Positions 1 to 7,011 of a DNA stretch of 35,572 bases are shown piece after piece. Location: positions 1-35,572 of the forward strand of contig NZ_LNTD01000092.1 in assembly GCF_001462455.1 (NCBI RefSeq), written 5' to 3'. How positions within the stretch are numbered: position 1 is the first letter of the stretch; each line of letters opens with the position of its first letter. The DNA is from Cellulomonas sp. B6. Its GTDB lineage: Bacteria > Actinomycetota > Actinomycetes > Actinomycetales > Cellulomonadaceae. Made by a program: the position numbers and the translations under genes. A model generated the notes under the pieces. The model did no database searches. It was not told where the DNA came from and saw only the letters and a program-made list of their open reading frames with translations.

Positions 1-46
1 GGGCGGACGGGCCGGGTCGGGGGCGTCCGGTCGGGTGGTCGACGGG

Positions 47-2347
47 TCAGGCCGCTCCGGTCAGCAGGTGGACGGCCACGACCGGCGGCGTCGGGCTCGA
101 TGCGTCCGCCTCGAACGCGACCGCACGACCGTCCGCGTCCGCGTCCGCGTCCCCGTCGGCGGACGGGCCGAGCACGAGGTCCACCGTGCGCGTGCCCGCG
201 GCGGAGTCCGCGACCTCGAGCGTGCCCACCTCCACGCCGTCGACGAGCACGCGCGCGACGCCCGGCTGCGCGAGGTACGTCACGCGCAGCACCGCGCCGC
301 GGCCCTCGGGGTCGGCCAGCCGGTAGGAGAACCGCTCGCGCGTCGCGCGCCAGTGCCGGCCGTCGTCGGTCGCGCCGGTCCACGTGCCGGTGCCCGCGTA
401 CCGGTGGTCGGTCTCGGGCTGCTGCTCGCCGCACGCCACCGCGTCGACCGTGCGGGCCGCGAGGCCGAGCTGCGCGTCGTCGGCGGCCGCGAGCGCGGCG
501 CGGCGCGCGGGCACGTCGGCGGCGGTCGGCACGACCGGCAGGTAGAGCGTGTAGCGCGCGTCGTGCAGGGTCGCGAACGGCTCCAGGACGAGCGGGGCCT
601 CGGCGCCGCGGTCGAGCACGAACGTGCCGTCGTCGGCGGGGCGCAGCGCGGCGGCGAGGTCGGCGTCGGGGCCGACGAGCAGCGGAGCCGCGGACAGCGG
701 GCGCAGCGGCCCGTGGGCGACGTGCCCCATGCGCGCGTCGTCGGCGCGCAGACCCACGAGGTCGTCGGTGTCGCCGCGGACCGCGAGCGCGTGCGGGCCC
801 CAGCGCAGCGCGACCCACGCGTCGTCGCCCGGCAGCCGCTCGGCCGCCGCGCCGGCGACCAGCCGCCACGCGAGCGTCTCGCCGCCGTGCCACGTGCGAC
901 GCACCGTGACGTAGCCCCTGCGCTGGCCAGGACCGCCGACGGGCGCGCCGTCGAGCGTGAGCACCACGTCGTCGCGCGCCCACGCGGGCCGGCGCACGTG
1001 CACCGCGAGGTCGGTGGGGGCGTCGACGTCGACCGTGAGCGCGACGTCGGTGACGCGTGCGGGCGTCGGGTACGTCGACGCGAGGCGCACGCGCACGCCG
1101 CGCTCGGCCCAGTCGAGCGTCGCGGGCACGGGCAGGTTGACCAGCAGGTCGTCGCCCGCGTGCGCGTACGCGAGCTCGCCGAGCCGCGCGTACGTCTCCA
1201 TCGCGGTGCCGACGCAGCACCACATGCAGTCGTCGCGCGTCGAGTACACGCGGTAGTGGCCCGGGCGCGCGGACGTGAAGTACACGAACCCGCCGTCGGG
1301 GTGCTGCGCGGACAGCACGTGGTTGACGAGCTGGCGCTCGGCCGCGTCGAGCAGCGTCGTGTCGCCCGTGAGCGCGTAGAGCCGCCGCTCGACCTCGAGC
1401 ATGTTCGCGGTGTTGCACGACTCGGGGCCCTCGCGGTGCGTGACGTGCGCGGCCGCGTCGGGCGTGAAGTGCTCGGACACCGAGTTGCCGCCGAACACGA
1501 GCGTGCGGCGGTCGAGCACGGTCCGCACGAACGCGGCGGCGGCGTCGGCCTCGCCGATCGCGGGCCAGCCGACGACCTTGGCGATCTGCGTGTTCGCGTG
1601 CAGCCCGTCGAGCGCGTCGCGCCCCGCGCGCAGCGGTGCGAGCAGCTCCTCGTCGGCGAACCGCCGCGCGAGGGCCGCGTAACGCGCGTCGCCCGTGAGC
1701 TCGGCGAGGTCGGCGTACGCCTCGCACATGCCGCCGAACTCGGTGCGCAGCATGCGCGCGAACGCCGCGTCGTCGAGGCGGTCGGACAGCGCGACGCCCC
1801 AGTCGGCGAGGCGCACGGCGACGGCGAGCGCGCGGGCCGCGACGTCGGCGGGGGCGTGCCGGGCGGCGTCGACCAGGCCCGCGTACGTCTTGTGCACGTT
1901 GTACCAGGGCACCCACGCGCCGCCGAGGTCGAACGTGCCCGCCTCGGCGCCGCCCGACGCGACCGACTCCCACAGCGCGACCCCGCCGGGCACTCCCCCG
2001 ACGTACCCCGTGCCGAGCGCGTCCTGGCAGGCCGCGAACCCGTCGACGAGCGCGCGGGCCAGGTCCGCGGCGCGCTCGTCGCCCGTCGCGGCCCACAGCA
2101 GCGACGCCGCGGACAGCGCGTGCCCGCCGATGTGCCCGTCGAGGCCGATGGACTCCCAGCTGCCGTACGGCTCGGCGACCGGCGGCAGTCCCGCCTCGCG
2201 GCGGAACGGCGCGAGCAGCCGGTCCGGGTCGAGGCCCAGGACGTACGCGAGGTCGGTGCGCTGCGCGGCGGCGAACGGGCCGTCGGCCAGGCGGACGGCG
2301 TGCAGGGGGAACAGGGTCACGGGCGTGGTGGTGGCGGCGGTGCTCAC
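47..2347 (-). CDS. GH127-type glycoside hydrolase (beta-L-arabinofuranosidase family, DUF1680)
   Basis: Predicted 766-residue cytoplasmic glycosidase; no signal peptide is visible. Family: DUF1680/GH127, whose characterised members release terminal beta-L-arabinofuranosyl units using a zinc-bound cysteine nucleophile. The metal/catalytic signature is visible: Glu309-Ser-Cys311-Asn and the pair Cys377-Cys378 in a WCCVGTAME motif, spaced much as Glu338/Cys340/Cys417/Cys418 of Bifidobacterium HypBA1. An alpha-barrel N-terminal domain (about 1-400) is followed by beta-rich domains. The GTG start at 2347 is chosen because homology begins just after it (VTLFPLHAVRL); 43 extra upstream codons in frame look non-coding. 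The sequence CGTTACACGTGCC lies 12-25 bases upstream and could be a promoter/operator. The exact sugar specificity cannot be read from sequence. The gene stands alone, without a neighbouring transporter or LacI regulator. Confidence 0.88.
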   Translation of the reverse strand: MSTAATTTPVTLFPLHAVRLADGPFAAAQRTDLAYVLGLDPDRLLAPFRREAGLPPVAEPYGSWESIGLDGHIGGHALSAASLLWAATGDERAADLARALVDGFAACQDALGTGYVGGVPGGVALWESVASGGAEAGTFDLGGAWVPWYNVHKTYAGLVDAARHAPADVAARALAVAVRLADWGVALSDRLDDAAFARMLRTEFGGMCEAYADLAELTGDARYAALARRFADEELLAPLRAGRDALDGLHANTQIAKVVGWPAIGEADAAAAFVRTVLDRRTLVFGGNSVSEHFTPDAAAHVTHREGPESCNTANMLEVERRLYALTGDTTLLDAAERQLVNHVLSAQHPDGGFVYFTSARPGHYRVYSTRDDCMWCCVGTAMETYARLGELAYAHAGDDLLVNLPVPATLDWAERGVRVRLASTYPTPARVTDVALTVDVDAPTDLAVHVRRPAWARDDVVLTLDGAPVGGPGQRRGYVTVRRTWHGGETLAWRLVAGAAAERLPGDDAWVALRWGPHALAVRGDTDDLVGLRADDARMGHVAHGPLRPLSAAPLLVGPDADLAAALRPADDGTFVLDRGAEAPLVLEPFATLHDARYTLYLPVVPTAADVPARRAALAAADDAQLGLAARTVDAVACGEQQPETDHRYAGTGTWTGATDDGRHWRATRERFSYRLADPEGRGAVLRVTYLAQPGVARVLVDGVEVGTLEVADSAAGTRTVDLVLGPSADGDADADADGRAVAFEADASSPTPPVVAVHLLTGAA

Positions 2348-2420
2348 GGCGCCCAGCCTGGCACGTGTAACGATCAACTTCCAGGCGCGCGACGACGCAC
2401 GCGAGGTCGCCCCGGAGCCG

Positions 2421-2891
2421 TCAGACGACGCCCGCGCGCACCTGCGCGACGCCCTGGTTCGCGAGCGCGTCGGCACGCTCGTTGCCGGGGTCGCCCGCGT
2501 GGCCCTTCACCCAGACCCACGTGACGTGGTGCCGCGCGACCTCCTCGTCGAGCGCCTGCCACAGCTCCTTGTTCTTCACGGGCTTCTTCTCCCCCGTGAG
2601 CCAGCCGTTGCGCTTCCAGCCCGGCAGCCACTTGGTCAGCCCGTTCATCACGTACGTCGAGTCGACGTGCAGCGTCACGCGGCAGGGCCGGCGCAGCGCG
2701 CGCAGCCCCTCGATGACGGCCGTGAGCTCCATGCGGTTGTTGGTCGTCGCGGCCTCACCGCCGAAGAGCTCCTTCTCCTGGTCGCCGAAGCGCATCCAGG
2801 CGCCCCACCCCCCGACGCCGGGGTTGCCCTTGCAGGCACCGTCGGTCCACATCTCCACCAGGGGCTGCTCGTCGTTCACGCTCACGCGCAC
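2421..2891 (-). CDS. rnhA: Ribonuclease HI
   Basis: RNase HI, 156 residues, degrades the RNA strand of RNA:DNA hybrids (R-loops, primer remnants). The complete catalytic set is visible: Asp17 ([11 protein letters not shown]), Glu55 (NNRMELTA), Asp77 (HVDSTYV), His131 (VKGHAG) and Asp141 (NERAD). The basic handle region around [21 protein letters not shown] (residues 91-111) is typical of E. coli-like type 1 enzymes. The length fits the family (about 155). It starts with GTG at 2891; further GTG codons follow at codons 3 and 5, so the true start may be slightly shorter. It lies 30 bp downstream of the acyl-CoA ligase on the same strand and may be its second cistron. Confidence 0.95.
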   Translation of the reverse strand: MRVSVNDEQPLVEMWTDGACKGNPGVGGWGAWMRFGDQEKELFGGEAATTNNRMELTAVIEGLRALRRPCRVTLHVDSTYVMNGLTKWLPGWKRNGWLTGEKKPVKNKELWQALDEEVARHHVTWVWVKGHAGDPGNERADALANQGVAQVRAGVV

Positions 2892-2921
2892 ACGGTACGG
2901 CGTCGGACGCGTCCGCCCGCG

Positions 2922-4628
2922 TCAGGCCTGGGGGTGGAGGTTGTCCCGCACGACGCGGCGCAGCACCTTGCCGACCTGCGAGCGCGGCAGGTCGGGCAGC
3001 ACGACGAGCCGGCGCGGCAGCGCGTACCGGGCCAGGCGCGTCTCGCACCACGCGCGCACGGCCGCGAGGTCGACGCCGGGCACGTCTCCGTCGAGCACGA
3101 TCGCCGCGACGACCCGCTCGCCGAGGTCACCCGCGGGCTCGCCGACGACCGCGACGTCGAGGACGCCCGGCATGCCGCGCAGGTGGTCCTCGACCTGCGA
3201 CGGGTACACCTTGAACCCGCCGGTGACGATCATCTCCTTCATGCGGTCGACGAGGACGACCATGCCGTCGTCGTCGACGCGCACGACGTCACCGGTGCGC
3301 AGCCAGCCGTCGGGCAGCAGCTGCTCGGCCGTCTCCTCGGGGCGCTGCCAGTAGCCGGCGAACACCTGGGGGCCGGAGATCAGCAGCTCGCCCTGCTCGC
3401 CGGGCGCGACCTCGCGCGTCGGGTCCTCCTGGTCGACCACGCGGATGCGGGTCGAGGGGAACGGCAGGCCGAGCGCACCGGGCCGGCGGTCCTGCGTCAG
3501 GGGGCTGCCGAGCGCGACGGGCGAGGTCTCGGTCATGCCGTAGCCCTCGACGACGAGGCCGCCCGTGACGCGCTCCCAGCGCTCGGCGGTCTCGCGCGGC
3601 AGCGCCATGGCGCCGCTGATCGCGTACCGGAACGACGTGAGGTCGGCGCCGGACTCCTCGGCGGCGGCCGCGAGCCGGTCGAGCATGGGCGGCACCGCGG
3701 GCAGGAACGTGCCGGGCCGGCGGCGCTGCGCGGCCAGCACGCGCGCGGGGTCGAAGTTCGGGAGCACGACGAGCGTGGCCGCGATGCGCACCGAGTACGT
3801 GAGGCAGAGCGTGAGACCGAACGCGTGGAAGAACGGCAGGACGCCGTAGACGACCTCGGTGCCGTTCTCGGCCTGCGTCCACGCCTGGCCCTGGATGGTG
3901 TTGGCGAGCAGGTTGCGGTGCGTCAGCACGGCGGCCTTGGGCGTGCCGGTGGTGCCGCCGGTGTACTGCAGCAGCGCGACGTCCTCGGGGCGCGGCTCGT
4001 CGTGGCCCTCGGCGGCGATCCACGCGGGCACGGTGCGCAGCAGGCGGTGCCAGTGCGGGACGCCCGCCGGCACGGGGCCGCGCATCGCGTCGCGCGTGCG
4101 GCGCGCGGCGGGCAGCGGCAGGCGCAGCGCGGCGCGGGCCGCGCGGGGCAGGTCGGCGGACAGGTCGACCGCCACGACGCGGCGCAGCGCGGTGCGGTCC
4201 TGCGCCTCCAGGACGCGCGGCACGGCCTGCTCCCAGACGAGCGCGACGGTCGCACCGGAGTCGGCGAGCTGGTGCGCGAGCTCGTCGGCCGTGTAGGTGG
4301 GGTTGTGCTCGACGACGACGGCGCCGAGGCGCAGCACGGACCAGAACGCCACGAGGTGCGACGTGCAGTTGGGCAGCACGAGCGCGACGCGGTCGCCCGC
4401 GCGCACACCGAGGCCGTGCAGCACGCGCGCGCCGAGCTCGACGCGCTCGCCGAGCTCGCGGTACGTGGTGGTCGCGCCGAGGAAGTCGACCGCGACGCGG
4501 TCGGGGTGCTCGCGCACGGCGCGGTCGAGCGTCGCGGTGAGCGGCTCGTCGGGGATCTCGACGTCGCGCGGGACGCCGACGGGCCACGCGGCGGGGAGGT
4601 CGAGGGGTGCGGAGCGGTGCTGCGTCAC
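2922..4628 (-). CDS. Long-chain fatty acid / acyl-CoA ligase (AMP-forming)
   Basis: ANL-superfamily enzyme of 568 residues that would adenylate a carboxylic acid, probably a fatty acid, and transfer it to CoA. Visible motifs: P-loop-like YTGGTTGTPK at 222-231, GYGMTET at 362-368, the hinge region GWLRTGDVVRVDDDG and VDRMKEMIVTGGFKVYP, and the C-terminal catalytic lysine in SQVGK (Lys554). The length and an FFHAFG-type segment (LPFFHAFGL) match FadD-like ligases. The GTG at 4628 is chosen because the open frame continues far upstream through GC-rich non-coding sequence, while the homologous part starts near LPAAWPVGVP, and because a promoter-like inverted repeat sits only 10 bases upstream. 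The acyl chain length is not determinable. The gene diverges from mgtE. Confidence 0.92.
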   Translation of the reverse strand: MTQHRSAPLDLPAAWPVGVPRDVEIPDEPLTATLDRAVREHPDRVAVDFLGATTTYRELGERVELGARVLHGLGVRAGDRVALVLPNCTSHLVAFWSVLRLGAVVVEHNPTYTADELAHQLADSGATVALVWEQAVPRVLEAQDRTALRRVVAVDLSADLPRAARAALRLPLPAARRTRDAMRGPVPAGVPHWHRLLRTVPAWIAAEGHDEPRPEDVALLQYTGGTTGTPKAAVLTHRNLLANTIQGQAWTQAENGTEVVYGVLPFFHAFGLTLCLTYSVRIAATLVVLPNFDPARVLAAQRRRPGTFLPAVPPMLDRLAAAAEESGADLTSFRYAISGAMALPRETAERWERVTGGLVVEGYGMTETSPVALGSPLTQDRRPGALGLPFPSTRIRVVDQEDPTREVAPGEQGELLISGPQVFAGYWQRPEETAEQLLPDGWLRTGDVVRVDDDGMVVLVDRMKEMIVTGGFKVYPSQVEDHLRGMPGVLDVAVVGEPAGDLGERVVAAIVLDGDVPGVDLAAVRAWCETRLARYALPRRLVVLPDLPRSQVGKVLRRVVRDNLHPQA

Positions 4629-4637
4629 GGGCCGATC

Positions 4638-4661
4638 GTAACCTACGCGACCGTAAGTTAC
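4638..4661. promoter_or_regulatory. 24-bp inverted repeat, likely operator of the acyl-CoA ligase gene
   Basis: GTAACCTACG (4638-4647) and CGTAAGTTAC (4652-4661) are inverted repeats matching at 9 of 10 positions around a 4-base centre (CGAC). A further half-like CGTAGGT lies at 4667-4673. The repeat is 10 bases upstream of the ligase start at 4628, where a repressor would block transcription. The arms resemble the CCTACG/CGTAGG-type sites of TetR-family lipid-metabolism repressors in actinobacteria; that family link is from memory. The identity of the regulator is unknown and no regulator gene is adjacent. Confidence 0.65.
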
Positions 4662-4698
4662 CGGTGCGTAGGTCCTGCTCGGGCGCCTCGGCGGTGTG

Positions 4699-4799
4699 CC
4701 CCGTACCCTGCCAGGGGCCCGCGCCACGCGAGCCCCCGCCCGAGAGGGGCCGGGCGCACGGGCCGACCCCACCCACCGGACGCACGGGAGGAGCGCGGC
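4699..4799 (+). promoter_or_regulatory. mgtE promoter/leader region
   Basis: A TACCCT hexamer near 4701-4706 is a candidate -10 for mgtE, leaving a GC-rich leader of about 90 bases with a small CCCC...GGGG stem (around 4734-4749). GGGAGGAG just before the ATG is the ribosome binding site. I looked for an M-box (ykoK) magnesium riboswitch core and did not see one. Confidence 0.35.
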
Positions 4800-6137
4800 A
4801 TGACCGACGACCGCACCGCCACGACGCCGGAGCACACCGACACGCCCGCGCTGCGCGACCTGCGCACGCGCCTCGACCGGCTCGACGTGCCCGACGTCGT
4901 GCACGAGCTCGGCCGCCTCGGGCCCACGCGGCGCGCCGTGGCGTTCCGGCTGCTGCGCAAGGACCGCGCGGTCGAGGTCTTCGAGGACCTCGACCCGGCG
5001 CTGCAGGTCGAGCTCGTCGACGCGCTCGCCGGCGAGGCCGCCGGGATCTTCGACGCGCTCGACCCCGACGACCGCGCCGCGCTGCTCGACGAGCTGCCCG
5101 CGGGCGTCGCCCGGCGCCTGCTCTCCGGGCTGTCGGCCGCCGAGCGCGCCGCGACGACCGCGCTGCTCGGCCACCCCGAGGAGAGCGCCGGCCGGCGCAT
5201 GTCTCCCGAGGTCGTCTCGGTCCCCCTCGGCACGACCGTCGCCGACACCATCGCGCGCGTCCGCGCCGCCGGCGAGGACGCCGAGACCGTGTACGTGGTC
5301 CCGGTCGTCGGCCCCGGTCGGCGCGTCGTGGGCGTCGTGTCGCTGCGCCGCCTCGTGCTCAGCGACCCCGGCGCGCTCGTCGACGACGTCATGACGTCCC
5401 CCGCGACGACCGTGCGCGTGACCGACCCGGCCGAGCGGGCGGCCAACGTCGTGCGCGACGGCGGGTTCGTCGGCGTGCCCGTGGTCGACGCCGAGGACCG
5501 CCTCGTGGGCGTCCTCACGGTCGACGACGCGATGCGCGTGCTCGAGGCCGAGGACGACGAGGACTCCGCGCGCACCGGCGGGTCCGAGCCGCTGCGCCGC
5601 CCCTACCTGTCGGTGTCGGTGCTGGGCCTGGTCCGGGCGCGCGTGGTGTGGCTGCTGCTGCTCATCGTGGCCGCCACGCTCACGGTCGGCGTGCAGTCGT
5701 TCTACGAGGCCGAGCTGTCCCAGGTCGTCGCGCTGGCGCTGTTCGTGCCGCTGCTCATCGGCACGGGCGGCAACGCCGGCTCGCAGGCCGCGACGACCGT
5801 CGTGCGCGCGAGCGCCGTGGGCGACGTCCGGCCGGCCGACACGCTGCGCGTCGTGGGCCGCGAGATGCTCACGGGCCTGCTGCTGGGCGTCACGCTCGCG
5901 ACCGTCGGCGTGGGGCCCGCGATCCTCGTCGCGGGGCCGCAGATCGGGCTCGTGCTCGCGCTGACCGTGGTCGCGGTGTGCACGCTCGCGACGACCGTCG
6001 GGTCGAGCGTGCCGCTGCTCGCCAAGCGCGTCGGCATCGACCCCGCGATCGTGTCGGCACCGTTCATCTCGACGTTCGTCGACACCACGGGGCTGGTCGT
6101 GTACTTCACGATCGCGAAGGCCGTGCTCGGCATCTGA
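4800..6137 (+). CDS. mgtE: MgtE-type magnesium channel/transporter
   Basis: A 445-residue MgtE protein (Thermus MgtE is about 450). Order: N-terminal superhelical Mg-sensing domain (about 20-135, with repeated short helices such as EVFEDLDPALQVELVDAL), a tandem CBS pair (about 135-260; VDDVMTSPATTV, FVGVPVVDAEDRLVGVLTVDDAM), then five membrane helices from about residue 280. The pore/selectivity signatures are present: GTGGNAGSQAATTVVRA in helix 2 and APFISTFVDTTGLVVYF near the C-terminus, with the conserved Asp that binds Mg2+. It acts in the cytoplasmic membrane as an Mg2+-gated Mg2+ importer. ATG at 4800 follows a good ribosome binding site (GGGAGGAG). It diverges from the acyl-CoA ligase. 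Confidence 0.95.
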   Translation: MTDDRTATTPEHTDTPALRDLRTRLDRLDVPDVVHELGRLGPTRRAVAFRLLRKDRAVEVFEDLDPALQVELVDALAGEAAGIFDALDPDDRAALLDELPAGVARRLLSGLSAAERAATTALLGHPEESAGRRMSPEVVSVPLGTTVADTIARVRAAGEDAETVYVVPVVGPGRRVVGVVSLRRLVLSDPGALVDDVMTSPATTVRVTDPAERAANVVRDGGFVGVPVVDAEDRLVGVLTVDDAMRVLEAEDDEDSARTGGSEPLRRPYLSVSVLGLVRARVVWLLLLIVAATLTVGVQSFYEAELSQVVALALFVPLLIGTGGNAGSQAATTVVRASAVGDVRPADTLRVVGREMLTGLLLGVTLATVGVGPAILVAGPQIGLVLALTVVAVCTLATTVGSSVPLLAKRVGIDPAIVSAPFISTFVDTTGLVVYFTIAKAVLGI

Positions 6138-6164
6138 CGCGCGCGCGGTGGCACGATCGACGTC

Positions 6165-6983
6165 GTGCCCCCTGCCGACGACACGACCCCGCGCGCCCTC
6201 GCCGGCGCACCCACCGGCCCCGTCGCCGTGCCCGCGGCCGTCGAGCGGGTCGCGGGCGGCGCCCGGCTCGAGCCGGTCTGGGAGAACCAGCTGGGCGGCC
6301 TGACGTTCCGCGTCGGCGCCGAGCGCTACGTCAAGTGGGCGCCCGCGGGCGTCACCGGGCTGGACCTGGCCGCCGAGGCGGCACGGCTCGCGTGGGCGGC
6401 GCGGTGGACGACCGTGCCGGAGGTGCTCGAGCAGGGCGCCGACGACGAGGGCGCCTGGCTCGTCACGGCGGCGCTGCGGGGGCGGTCCGCGGTCGAGGCG
6501 CCGTGGGTCGACCGGCCCGCCGAGGCCGCCGCGGCGATCGGCGAGGGGCTGCGAGCGCTGCACGACGCGCTGCCCGTCGGCGACTGCCCGTTCTCCTGGT
6601 CGACCGCCGAGCGCGTCGCGCGGGCCCTGGAGCACCTCGACGCGGGCGACACCCCGGCCGGGTGGTCGCCCGAGCACCGCGACCTCACGGTCGCCGAGGC
6701 GCGGGCCCGGCTGCGCGACGTCCCCGACGTCGACCTGCTCGTGGTGTGCCACGGCGACGCGTGCGCACCGAACACACTGATCGGCGACGACGGCCGGTGG
6801 GCCGCGCACGTCGACCTCGGCAGCCTCGGCGTGGCCGACCGCTGGGCGGACCTCGCGGTCGCGGCGTGGAGCACCGAGTGGAACTACGGCCCCGGGTACG
6901 CCGGCACGGTGTACGACGCGTACGGGCTCGCGCCCGACCCCGACCGGATCGCGTTCCACCGGCTGCTGTGGGACGCGACCTGA
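6165..6983 (+). CDS. Aminoglycoside 3'-phosphotransferase-like kinase (APH family)
   Basis: A 272-residue protein kinase-like phosphotransferase. The APH(3') signature is clear: VCHGDACAPN with catalytic Asp198 in His196-Gly-Asp198, Asn203, and the metal-binding DLG at Asp217-Leu-Gly followed by VADRWADLA. These closely match the HGDACLPN and DLGRLGVADRYADLA motifs of resistance enzymes, and the length matches (264-271). The N-terminal ATP-binding part includes RYVKWAP with a lysine. Real substrates could be aminoglycosides or a related metabolite; sequence alone cannot tell. The GTG start at 6165 sits 6-7 bases after a CACGAT-like -10, suggesting a leaderless mRNA. It has the host's codon style and no mobile element nearby, so it looks intrinsic. 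Confidence 0.85.
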   Translation: MPPADDTTPRALAGAPTGPVAVPAAVERVAGGARLEPVWENQLGGLTFRVGAERYVKWAPAGVTGLDLAAEAARLAWAARWTTVPEVLEQGADDEGAWLVTAALRGRSAVEAPWVDRPAEAAAAIGEGLRALHDALPVGDCPFSWSTAERVARALEHLDAGDTPAGWSPEHRDLTVAEARARLRDVPDVDLLVVCHGDACAPNTLIGDDGRWAAHVDLGSLGVADRWADLAVAAWSTEWNYGPGYAGTVYDAYGLAPDPDRIAFHRLLWDAT

Positions 6984-7011
6984 CACCTGCGCACCGTGCG
7001 AGGATCGCGGG

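Noticed and set aside
1..46. End of another gene before the GH127 stop
   Set aside because: These 46 bases show no recognisable coding end or terminator; too short to judge.
4662..4799. Magnesium riboswitch (M-box) before mgtE
   Set aside because: I could not find the conserved M-box core in the leader, only GC-rich short stems.
1695..6137. A 1480-codon open frame on the plus strand and similar very long antisense frames (for example 2922-7043 and 6685-10080)
   Set aside because: They are the shadow of high GC: stops are rare in every frame. Their translations are low-complexity Arg/Ala/Pro-rich, whereas real domain motifs occur only in the frames annotated here.
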